Source: Oryzias latipes (Eukaryota; Chordata; Actinopteri; Beloniformes; Adrianichthyidae). From it: 64,000 bases of DNA. Location of the stretch: contig NC_019868.2 of the NCBI RefSeq assembly GCF_002234675.1, forward strand, positions 5,674,433 through 5,738,432, read 5' to 3'. This document shows, piece after piece, positions 22,977 to 34,900 of the stretch; positions within the stretch are counted from its first letter, which is position 1, and each line of letters begins with the position of its first letter. Below the pieces are notes generated by a model, which worked only from the letters and a program-made list of their open reading frames with translations, searched no databases and had not been told where the DNA came from. The position numbers and the translations under genes were made by a program.

Positions 22977-25900
22977 CACCGCACTTTTTTAAAAACTTTT
23001 TCTGCAAGTCCTGTGTTCAAACTTCAAGGGCTTATGGGGGAAAAACCCTGCATCCTCCTGCGCAAGGGAGGGACAGTCCGTTGAACATTATGAGGGATTT
23101 TTTTTTTTGTGTGACTGATTTTTAATGAACTGCCCTAGCACACGTTTCACCGGTATGTTTTAACGTGTCTGTGCCTTAAAACCCGGTGCACCTATTGTAC
23201 GTGTTAAATACCGAAAATCACTGATAATTGAAACTGCGCCCCATAATCCAGTGCGCCCCACGGTCGTCTTTTTCTTGAGTCCTTCTGCCTTGAAGTATCT
23301 GGTACATTTAAACATTTTTTGGTGCTGTATTTAAAAGTACAATGTAAAATGGCTATGCTGTGAGATTTGGTGTCCACATGTGGTACGGGGAATGCACCAT
23401 TGTTAAATGTTTATGGAAGGGGAGAAGGAAAAGAGTGGAGAGGTGGACTGATTTCTAATGAAAAGCTGGTGTGACCTGGTTGTTGTTGTTTACAGTACAG
23501 CTTTGCATGCACATTTCATGCACGTGTGCAGTTCTGTGCACATGTTCCTGCATGCATTTAAGTCCATGTGAACACTTGTGTTTATCAGTATTTACAAAAG
23601 CGCATTAAAAAATTCTGAGACTGTCTTTCATGATGGCCAAGTCAAAACAATGACCTCACATCCTTTCACCATAGAGACCCTGGCCAGCAACTTCACAACA
23701 GCTTACACTGTTACTATGTTTACAGGCTGTCCAACCCATTGGGCTGAAATATGGTGGTCTTAAAATGACCTTTCCAATTTTGACATTCACCCAGCCCTTT
23801 AAATCAATGGTCTACATGGTTTCTGGTAGAAAGTTTAATGATGGCGTTTGGCAGAAAAATCAATTCCAGGTTGTAAAGGCTGTTGGATGATGTTTCTCAG
23901 CAATGAATGTTTATGCCTCATTAAATGACCAAACCTGTGTCAGACTCTTTGCTGATATGAGACGTTGGGGAGGCTTTTGGGTGCAGCTAAGGATAAGTAG
24001 TAAACCTGGAGTAGGTAAAAGGCAAGGCCGTTTTATTTGTATAGCACCTTTTTCATGCACAGAAGCAATTCAGAGTGCTTAGCAAGAAATAAACAAGAAA
24101 TACACATTTGCTGTCAACTTATTAAACTCCTATTAGAATCCCCGAATCAGAACCCATTAAAATAATTAGGACTTTTTCAAAACACTGTTGACAAACAATG
24201 CTTCTTTTGAAAGTCACCCCTCGATCAAATAATCCAAGGTCACACGGTCAAATGTCTCCTCTTGTTTCATCTCTAAGAGAACTTTAATTACTTTTGGAAA
24301 AGGAAAGTAGGAGAAAAAAAGTCATCCAGGATTGAAGTGGGCTTGCTGATGAGCAATGCCGTATATTCTGGAGTCTAAATTGCGCAAAGATCATAATTTA
24401 CTTTATATGCTACAATATACGGTTCCTCCTTTCAACTGTTTAGCATTATATATTCAACATTTCAATCATATTTGCACAAGTAATAAATATAAATTTGATA
24501 TTGGTTGTTGTAAAAGATACAAGTCTTTATTTGTTGTAATTTCTGTATTTCCAGCTAAATCTCTAGTTTATTTTAATATCAATTATTTTGTCTTTTCACA
24601 GTTTCTATTATCATGCAGTACTTTCAGAATAATTTATCATTTTAAGTATTGTTTTTGTGATTGTTGGTTAGCAGAAATTCAGATAATTAAAAATACAAAG
24701 TTCATTTTACTGAATATTGTATGTAAAATTGTAAGGTGAAAGTAAGGTGAGTTTTTTTACATTGAGCTCCATTCACATAAAAAATAAAGAATGTAAGAAA
24801 GAAAAAAGGAGTCTAATTTCACCCATACTAAGTCACATTTTTCTATTAAGATAGATCAAAACTTCCTGTCTGGATTCAATGTTTTACTGAAATAAAAGTT
24901 CAGCAGTGAAAGATGACGCAAGATATAAAATGACCCAAAGGTCTATAAAACTATTTAAATGGTGAAATGTGAAGTTTGGCCCTGCATTTCTACATATATG
25001 AACGTGTTACATTACCTAAAACAGCCCTTCTGCTTGTTCCATAAACCTAGATTTCAGAAACTGTGATTTAGTACCCTGGATGAGTACAAACCCAATGTAC
25101 CACAATTATGCCTGCATGAGTGATGAAGGTGGGAATGAGTTAAGTTTCCTCTTTTAAAGGTCTCAAAGTAGACTAAACTCTGCAGCTCAAACAGCTGAAC
25201 CTGGAAAGTGAGAGCATGTGGTCTGTCTATGTGTAGGTGTTTTGTTTTTGTACAAAACGTGAGCATATGGAAATCATTGGATGTGGGCTCATTCAGCCTG
25301 TGCTTGCATATTTGTGTGTTTGCACGTGAGTGTGTGGGTTTGTCACTCCTACGTTTAATAAATGGAGCATCGCATGAAAGCACAAACTTTCAACCTATTT
25401 AAGCACATCGATATGAGAAAAGCGTCCTTCACCCCTGTTTGAAATGTCAGAACAGAAGTAAAAAAAACAAAACCAAACTGTTTCTCTGCTATGTTGTTGG
25501 CAGAGAATGGCTGTATACTGGTGACAGTTTCAATCGCTTCAAAGACCCAACTTTGCTGTTTTTAACATGCTGTTGCATTTTTTTAATGACGGAAAACCTT
25601 CATAAAGGATATTAAGGAAGGGAATGAATCAGCAGCTTATTTTTTTTACAAAAATAACGCTTGACGGGCCACAAGCTGCTCCCTCTGCTTTGCAACGGGG
25701 TGGGCGGCAGGGGTATCCCATACCAACGGTCTCATCCACAACTCTGTGGGGAATTTCTAATCAACTATTGCCACTCTGGAAAAACTATGTTCTAGAAAAT
25801 GACAGTTTTTTTCCTTTTTTTTTTAAAATTTTGGCTACAAATGGCATAATCATAATTAAAAGACTGATTAAAATTATGACTAAAAGACCACTGGGACCAC

Positions 25901-26840
25901 TTTCGAAATGCATCAAAAGATCAGATTGGAGTGGGACGTTAAGAAGTAAAAAGTAAAGAAGAAGTAAAAATATATCTTTTATCAAATTCAGTTAGGCCAA
26001 ATCCAAATTCATCCCCTGCCCCTCCGGCTCCGCCCTATTGCTCCAATTGTAGGGGCATTTGGAGCTTTCGAGGTGTCTGAACTTGTTTTTTTTTTTTTAG
26101 GAGGAGCTGTAGTGACTTGGGGCTGGGTATCCCTCTGCTGGTGGGGTGAGGAGAAACACATGTCTTCATGTGGGTGTGGTCTTAAGTACAAAAGTTTAAA
26201 TAAGTAAGTAATAACTTTTTTTTGCACAACTTTTTAAAGTTAAACAACCGGTGTAATGTATTTTCCGAGCACTGGCAGCTTTTGCGCTAACAAAGATGAC
26301 CAGCGGTTATTGTTGACGTCATTGAGTGGTAGTAAATGTAGGGGTAGAAAAATGATGTTATGGTAGGGAATGAATCTGGATTTGGCCTTACTCTTTAATT
26401 TAGAAAGCCAGGTAAGAACAAAAACGAATAAGTTATGGATCAAAAATAAACCGCACGCAACAGCGTTTGGTCTGAAGGAACCAAAAAACCAGGGCTTATG
26501 AGATCATTGATAAAATGATGGAAATTAAATTACTTTTTTCAAACAAACTCAAACCAATGTTAAAAATAACAAAGAACTAATCTAAACATAGCACTGTGGG
26601 AGAAACCAAAGTGACAAGAGTGACAAAATTGATTTAAACCCACTGGAATCATTAAAGGAGATGACAGAGATGGTGACAGGTGACCAGAAACAGAAGGCGA
26701 ATAGAGTCAAACCCAATGCAAGACAAAGATCCTCACAAGAATAACCACGAGACAAAGATAATTAGAGACATGATAATCTTTATTAGGTGTGGAGAATGAC
26801 ATTACACAAAGCTCCACAGCACTTTGTGGTGAACATCTGG
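22977..26840. other. Gene-free interval upstream of spon2
   Basis: No conserved gene. 24020-24095 ('ttttatttgtatagcacctt') matches a widespread teleost repeat core. About 25790-25960 shares 'ggcataatcataattaaaag' with about 49720-49800, so it is part of a dispersed element. An AT-rich 127-codon frame at 24356-24739 has no recognisable domain and is not called. Confidence 0.5.
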
Positions 26841-26845
26841 ATCTC

Positions 26846-27036
26846 TAGAGCAAAAGAGAAAAGGATCGAGGGAAGGGAGTCAAAGTCAGGGAGCGTGGAG
26901 GAGGCAGGGAAGTCTCTGGCAAGCAGAGAGGATGGACAAGTGTGGAGAAAATTGAAGAGCGAAGTGGAGTTAAGGTGGTAGAAGGAGGGAGGAGAGAAAT
27001 GGCAAATGAAGAAGAAGAAGAAAGGGAAAGAGGGGT
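26846..27036 (+). promoter_or_regulatory. Polypurine tract just upstream of the spon2 TATA box
   Basis: About 190 bases with a strong A+G bias on the plus strand, including 'gaagaagaagaagaaaggga'. It ends about 20 bases before the TATA box. Regulatory role is inferred from position only. Confidence 0.4.
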
Positions 27037-27053
27037 TGAACCTCCAAAAAGGA

Positions 27054-27060
27054 TATAAAA
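27054..27060 (+). promoter_or_regulatory. spon2: Probable TATA box of spon2
   Basis: TATAAAA followed by GG, in the right place for a transcript starting near 27085 and ahead of a good splice donor at 27207. Confidence 0.55.
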
Positions 27061-27084
27061 GGATGAGAGAAGACTTGAAGCCTT

Positions 27085-27206
27085 GCAGTCACTCGTCTCT
27101 GACAGCCACATCCACTCCTCTCCTATCCCTCTTTCTTCCCCTTTAGCCCTCCTCTTCACTCCATCTGCAGCAAACCTCTATTCTGCTGGGACCCCAGACG
27201 AAATCA
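27085..27206 (+). other. spon2: Probable untranslated first exon of spon2
   Basis: Pyrimidine-rich leader between the TATA box and the donor 'GTGAGTAAC' at 27207. The next acceptor candidates lie at about 28961 ('ccaccccag|atctg'-type) or 28939, shortly before the start codon at 28975. The exact transcription start is a guess. Confidence 0.45.
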
Positions 27207-28974
27207 GTGAGTAACTTCTGACACTACACCATCACCCTGCTTCACCAGAAACATGCAGTGAGTCATCTGAGGAGCTGTTGCATGTGATGAAACAAGCATG
27301 CGGACTGCAAACACGACAACTCAAACATAAAACCAGTTTTCTATGCAAAGTACTAACTTATTTTTGATGCAGTAATCCTGTAGGTGACTGAGGTGTAGGC
27401 ATGAAAGGTGTAGCGCTGAATATCAAAGCATCAAAAGCAAGTCTGTGTAACAAGTCAATTAAACAAGCAAAATCCAAAGCTAACACGAAAGGCAATTTTG
27501 TTTTTTTGGCCAAATTGGGCTGCAAGAAAGGTTATCAGACTAAGAGCTGAGATCAGTTAGTGTTACTGATATGATGTGTAGAAAGTCTCACTATACTCCA
27601 GTGTTAATGGTGCATAGAGACCTCGGTGACTTTTCTCATACAGGGTTTCCATTACTTTTTGCAACACAAAAAAAATCACCCAAAAAATGTAAAAAGCTGT
27701 CTTCCTGCTGTGAATTGAGTTTGTGCCAAACCCTCAGTTCATGGACAATACCACGGACAATACCACTCAGACTCACAAGCACTGATTAGTCAGCAGCTGC
27801 TTCTGCAGTGAGGAAGACGCCTATTAAGTCTGTTACTTTGGTTACCGAGGGTAACCAGGAAATAACTCCAGCAAAATTGTCATTGTTTGTAGGGTTAGTA
27901 CATATTTACACATAAATACAAATGTTGTTATTTCTCTTTTAATGAAAGAAACCCCACATGGGTCACTGAATCAACTTGAACAGACAACAGTACAAAAATG
28001 AAAGGAAAACAAATTTAAGTCAGATGTTGCTTTGAAATGTTCTCCAGCACAATTCTGAAAATAAAAAAGCCACCAATAAAACATAGCAGAAAAAAATGTG
28101 GTATCACTAGAAAAAAAACTCCAATTCCAATAAGCTTGTCTTCAAAGTGACCATTTGTCATTTGACTGTTTGGAGATGTGATGTGTGCTACATGGATCAC
28201 AGAAAGTTATATCAGGAGACTATAAAAGACAATCCTAGACCAGCATGTCAATGATAAAGTCTATAAGATGATCTCCAAGATGTTTGGAGTTTCTGTACAC
28301 AGCAAAAACTGAATCTTAGGAAAGTAAAAAGACTTGATTTGTTTCGAGAAAAAATGTCTCATTAATTGTCTTGGAAGAAAAAAAATTTATCTGGAATGTT
28401 TTTCAATAGAAATATCTTATTTTGAGAAAACATGTCTTAGTTTTAAAATTTTTCTATAGTTTTAGATGTTTAAAAAAAAAGAATCCTTGGTTAAACCATT
28501 TTTCTTTCGCCATAGCAAATTTTTTTGTTCATTTTAAGAAAATCTGCCAATAGGAAAATAATTTTTGACTTATTTCTAAAGGGCCTGCTATTTTTATGTA
28601 AGTGGTTTCAGGGACTGTTGTCAACATCCCTGGACAAGGTTGAAGGATAAGGTTAATGATAATATAGGTAGGATGAATAACACGATAGGCAAACAAAAGG
28701 GATAAAGTAAACTCCAAAAAACCTTGCAGATGAACTGCAGGTTAATTAAGAAATGTTCATTATTTGATATAGGCAGGATGTTTGCCTTTTCAGAACTTAT
28801 AAGCATTTTGGCTCTCATGATACTCACCATCAGACACAGGAACATGTGTTGAGTCAGCACCTTCACATGCATTTCATCCAGAGAAAAAAACTGATTCCTA
28901 TCATTATCTTTTTCTTAGTGCTTTCTGCAACTCTTCCAGGTCTTTCTTGCATCCCACCCAGATCTGCACCCACC

Positions 28975-31900
28975 ATGGAAACTGCTATGACTGCTCTCTT
29001 CCTCTCTGGGGCCCTCTGTCACTTGTTGGTCCTGATGATAGGCCTGAGTCAGGGTGTTCATTCGGTGCCTGTGCCAACTGACCTCCCCATGTGCACGGCC
29101 TCCGAACCAGCTCAATACAGCCTGACGTTTTCAGGAAAATGGACACGGGCAGCTTTCCCCAAGCAGTATCCAGTGTACCGTCCACCTGCACAGTGGTCAA
29201 ACCTTATCGGTGAGTGAGCCAAGCAAGGATGTTTCGTGTTTTACCTTTATTTGAGTTTACAGTATGAATATAAAATTTGGTATCCTTTTAATTCTAAAAA
29301 TTAGAATGGGATCATTTGATATGCAGATTGGTAGATTCGGACAGCTGGATTCAGCAAATTACATTTCAACTTAAAATGCAGTACACAAAGACATTTCAGA
29401 AAAAATAATGCAAAAGTTAAATATGGTACCATCTGTCCAGCAGCTGAAGTTTCCTCAAAGACAAGGTTATGCAACAGGATGACTGTCCCAGAAACAACAA
29501 ATCAACTTAAAAACTGCTCTGATGGTCCAGTCAAAGCCCAGACCTCTATGTGATGGATGTGGTTTGATGGGACCTTTGGAGAGCTACATTAAACATTTGC
29601 TTGCAGATTTCAACAAGCTATTACTGAGTGGTAAAATTAGTGTACACTTTATTCTACAACAGCAAGGCTGGTTATATGCTCATATCTGGTTATGAGTCGT
29701 TCTTGAGATCTGCTTCCACATTTTGAGTTGACGTTTTTTTGAATAATGACATGATTTACTATGCTCTGTTGTTCCAAGTTTGTATCTGCTTCATTTACAC
29801 AGTAGATTAAGTGAATATTGTAGACCAACACCTGCAACATCAATCACTTCGGTCATCGCTCTTCCTCCTGCCTCTGGTTTAGGAGTCACCCACAGCTTGG
29901 ACTACCACATGTGGCAACGTAATGAGTTTGCCAGCAACGGAGTGAGGGAGTTTGCGGAAAAAAGCGAGGCGTGGACACTCATGAAGGAAGTTGAGACGGC
30001 CGGCGAACGCATCCAGAGCGTTTACGGGATCCTCTCTGCTCCTGCTGTGGTGGGAGGCACGGGCCAGATGGACACCGAGTTTGAGGTCTTTGCCAGACAC
30101 TCCCTAGTAAGTCTCTCAACAACTGGCTCCTTTCAGTGTAGGTCAGGCCACTGAGTACAGGAAGACCTTTCCAATGGCAGTACTATAGACATTCTAGAAG
30201 TCACAGGGCTTTCATTGCTAAAAGTTTCATTTTCATCTGGTACTGTCAAACTGTTGCTGTTAATCAAAGAAAAAGTAGCAGAAAATTTACAGACAAACCG
30301 GAACAACAAAACAACAGACAATCAAAAACTTGTTTAGTATGTACAAAACAGATTTTTATGATTAACACAACAGACCAATGGATGCAGTTAAACAGGTAAT
30401 GGTCATGTCAGCGATTGATCCAGATATGACACACCCAAATCAAATTTCAATAGACATTCCTTCTTTAAATCCAATTCAAGGCAAAAACTCTACTACTATT
30501 ATAAAACGAATTCCTTTAACAACATGCACAGTGCTTTGTGGAAATGGGATTTTACAACAACTACTGACTAATATAAAGCAATTATGAGATGGGTTAAGAT
30601 TGGTTAAACCAAGTTATTAAATGTTTTTAACAAATAGGACTGGATCAATACTATTCAGTGGTCTGGGTAAGCCTTTTCCAGGTCCCTAAAGAAGAAAGTG
30701 AAATTGGATCTTCTCTTGATGTTATTGCAGGCTCCAACCCATCTTAAAGGTTTTGTGTTAGCACTGTGTTAGTTTTGGCCCATACAGTCATTAATTTTAA
30801 AACCAGAACATACACACAAAAGAGTAGCAAGCTACAGAGGGAGGACGACAAGAATCCAGCCCTATATGTCCACGAAGTCTGTCCACATCGCCAGTCTCTT
30901 CCCTCTAAGGCGCGGGTGTCACAATCCAGGCTTCGAGGGCCGGTGTCCCAAATGTGTTCCAACCATCCTGCCATTGAAGCTCCTTATTAGCTAAACACAC
31001 CTGATCCAGGTGATCAACAACAGATATGGCAGGTTTCTGGAAAACCAGCAGAAGGCCGGTCCTTGAGGCCTGGATTTTGACACCACTGCATCTCTTTATC
31101 CATCTACCTCCACAATGTCTACTTCTTCTCTAGATCACATCCTAACTAGGAGGCGTAACCTAGGGTTGTGCCGATGGACGATATCATCGTCCATCGTGAT
31201 GGGTGACTGACATCCCGATGGAGAGACCACCATCGTGATGCCACGCCCCCGCCACGTTGCGCGTCGACACCATAAGCCGCGGTTACATTTACAAAATATC
31301 TTGATGGGATCAACGGTCGGATTAGAATCCAACCGTGTACATGGGCCCAGAAAAAATGTTTTCAGAATATAAAAACGTTCACTAAGGTCACACTTTCCGT
31401 CGGAATAAATCATTCGCACATGCGCAGTAGGGTTTGAAAACCGGAAGGATATAAATTCCGCCGAGCTGCTTTTTTTTTTCAAACTTTATTGAATGTAACA
31501 ATTCAATACAAAACAATGTTAAACAGCGCCGAGCGGCTATATACATTGACATGTCAGCTCGGTAAAATACGAGATGATCTTCTAAACGTGCTTTTAATAA
31601 TGTTAAGGCCTGTTCACACCGGGACGAATTTCGCCGGCGATTTTCGCCGACTTTTAACGCCTCGTGACTAAACAAAGGGCCCCAATGAGAGTGTGCACAC
31701 CGACGCGAAAAAACGCCACGCGTCAGAGCGTCAAAAAAAAAAAACGCCTCGGGTTCGTTTTTTTTTTTCGACGCGTCGCGTCGAAATCTATTCGACCAAT
31801 GAGAATGGCGCTTTTGCACACGTGTCTGGAGCTTCTGAAGTTACAGTAAAACACAACTTGGGGGCGCTCAAACACAAAACTACCTTTCTGAGCACACATA

Positions 31901-34900
31901 CCAGCGAAGAAGATGGACGCCGTGTAGCGTCTACACAGCAGCGAAGAAATAATGACGGACATTCTAAAATATCCCCGAACCAAGCACCAGTTGGAGCTAC
32001 TGGTGCTTGAAATATTCATGTTTTCTTTGTATGATTCTGACAAGCGTGTAAATACTTGCTCTCTTCTTCTGAGTGAAAAGCGACTTTAAGAAGCCTAAAG
32101 TTGCGCAGCGCCACCTTGTGTTCAGGAGTATTTCTGTTTACATTAAGCGCCATCTAATGTCAGGGAATGAAATTGCATGTTCGCTCGGCTCATCGTCAGC
32201 GAAAATCGCCTGGGTGTGAACACAAAAACGTGGCGAAAAACGCTGGCGAATAACGCCTGGCGAATATTCGTCCCGGTGTGTACGGGCCTTTACGGTTATT
32301 ATGAAGCGCCTGTTCGCTCATCATTTTAATTTTAATCCGTGTGGTCAGTGCTTTTTCTGAACGAAGCCAGGATTAGCAGTATGCTAACACGGGCTAACAA
32401 CATTAGCTTTGGGTGGTGCTGCTTGCTGGCTGCACGTAAACATGTAAGAATAACATCAGCCTTTATTTAGTCGGGACACGACTGGAAACACAAATCCATG
32501 TGATTGTTTGAATGTTTTCTAAGGACTGAGCGACATTTCTGCTTTGAAGCTCAAACCGCTGTGTGTGCTGACGATTCGAGCTGTGCTCAGACACACACTT
32601 TTAGACCCGGTTCTGAGTTCGGTTGCTTGTATCCCTAGAGCTGCGGGACGGATCGCAGTCTTAAATCTCCCACATACCGCTCATGTAACAAAGCACCCCC
32701 CCCCCTTCCCCTCAAACACAAAGCTGTAAGTCCGCGCTCCGCCGGTCCACTTCACTAGTGAAGTGCGGGAGCGGACTACTCCTTTTCTATTTTGTTTGTA
32801 ACTTTTTTTGTTAAAGTCACTTCCCTCAGTTTATACTGGATCATCGTGGATTAGTCACTAGTTGGGAAATAAAATGAAAAAAGCAAAAAAACGAATAGCA
32901 GTTATATAAGAACGAAAAATGTAAAAATACCCCCCCGACGATGTCATCGTCCATCCCGATGGTTGACAGCAAACATCGTCAACGGCCAATTTAAGGGACA
33001 TCGCCCAACCCTAGCGTAACCACTAACATTTACCATCACACCATCAACTTCCATCTTCAGACTCGTGATACTCTCCAGAACTCTTCCATAACATTAATCA
33101 AACTCCTTCTTCTGGTACATGCGGACTATGTTTATGTTTTAAAAGGAAATACCTCTCACTTTAACTGTACTGTTAACATCATTTCTTAGGCAGACACACA
33201 CCGCAGTGAAAAAGTGACAGATTTTCCACCAGATCCTCATTTTCCACCTTTTATGTGTGTAGAACTGTTGCCATCTTAGCGGAAAAGTTGCTAAATTAAG
33301 TTAGCTTTCAAACCAATTAAACTTTTTACGCTATTTCACGTTTTCTTAAAACTTTCACAAGTCATTTCTCTAACAACTTTCATGCACTTTAAGAACAATT
33401 TCCCATTATTGTTACTATGTCACACCTGGTTGCTCAACTGAATACTGATGTTTATCTTGTTCCGCCCAATCATTCTTACTTAAAGGGAAACCTAATTCCC
33501 TTTATTTGCCACTTATTATCACTTTATTTACAAGGATTAATATAAAACTGTGGGAAAACTCAATCCATCAGGGAACAAGCACAAAATAAACTAGAGCAGC
33601 TTGTAGCTTTCTTGGCAAATATCAATTCTAAACATAAATAAACTTCTCCTGTGTGACTCAAAGCTTTAGCTGTGAATAAACCAAACATGTGGAATACCAT
33701 AACTCTTTCCCCATTCTGTGTTTCTTCTCTTTTTTAATCTCCATTTTTCCACCTGTTTTCTTCTTCTACTCTCCATCGCCCACCCCCATCCCTATTTTAT
33801 GCTTCCTCCATCTGCAGATGTCATTCATGGTGCGCATCATTCCAAGTCCAGACTGGTTTGTGGGCGTGGACAGTATTAACCTGTGCAATGGCGACAAGTG
33901 GAAGGAGAGCGTGACACTGGAGCTTTTCCCATATGACGCAGGAACTGACAGCGGATTCACCTTCTCCTCTCCAAACTTTGAAACCATCCCTCAGGACAGG
34001 ATCACACAGGTGAGCAAAGCACAGCAGCCAAGACTCAAACAACAAAAACACAAAAGGTCATACACAACTTTGACATCTTTCAAACACATGATCGAACTCT
34101 GAAATAATCTGTCTTCCTTTTAGAGTTTAACCATCAGGAAAATCCTAGAGCAGAAGTTGAGGTGTTCTACCTCTGAAGTACAAAAGCAAAACGTGTTTAG
34201 AAAGTGGTTTAAAGCTGCGATCCACAACTAGGTCCCGAGGGTCCAATGTTCTGCATCATTTCCACGAAACCCTGCTAACACACCTGATGCAGGTCAACAT
34301 GAAATGGTGCAGAGGCCGGATAAGTCATTAAAAGTCATTAAACTAGTATGTTTGTGCAGGAAAACATGCGGGACAGTGGAGTCTGGGGACTGCTTTCCTT
34401 TAATAACATCTGAAAGCCACCAACAGTCTGGATAAATAATTTAAAGTCAAAATGCTACACTAAAACATTACAGGTTTTCCCTTACTGTGGCATCTTCCTC
34501 AGTCATTTTAGCACAAAGAATCTCAACACGATTCAATAGGAAATCAAGATGTCTCTGAGTGTGCTTTTGTTCATTTTTGCTTATCCATAGATCACCTCCT
34601 CCTATCCCAGTCACCCCGCCAACTCCTTCTTCTACCCCCGTCTGAAGCACCTACCCCCCATTGCCAAGGTCAAGCTGACCAAAATAAAGAAAACCAATCA
34701 GATCATCAGCCTGCCGATGGAGCCCACGCAGTCCAACCTCCTGCCGACAGGAAATGAGATCGAAGAGACGCTCATAAGTAAGTCTGACGAACAATATTAG
34801 CTCACCTAGATAATTAAAGAAATAAAAAGTTATGCTTTAAAATGCCAAAAACGTTTTATACTTTGCTAATTAAAAGATGCATTCACATTTGTTTCAAAAG

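Noticed and set aside
24356..24739. 127-codon open frame on the plus strand
   Set aside because: AT-rich, rich in Phe, Ile, Tyr and Cys, with no domain, no splice context and no upstream promoter signal; typical of chance frames in AT-rich DNA.
28985..29200. Minus-strand open frames opposite spon2 exon 1
   Set aside because: Shadows of the true coding exon, which has a signal peptide and the spondin domain start on the plus strand.
31388..32043. Several open frames on both strands inside H5
   Set aside because: They read through terminal inverted repeats and the deletion junction of a MITE; equivalent frames appear in H1.
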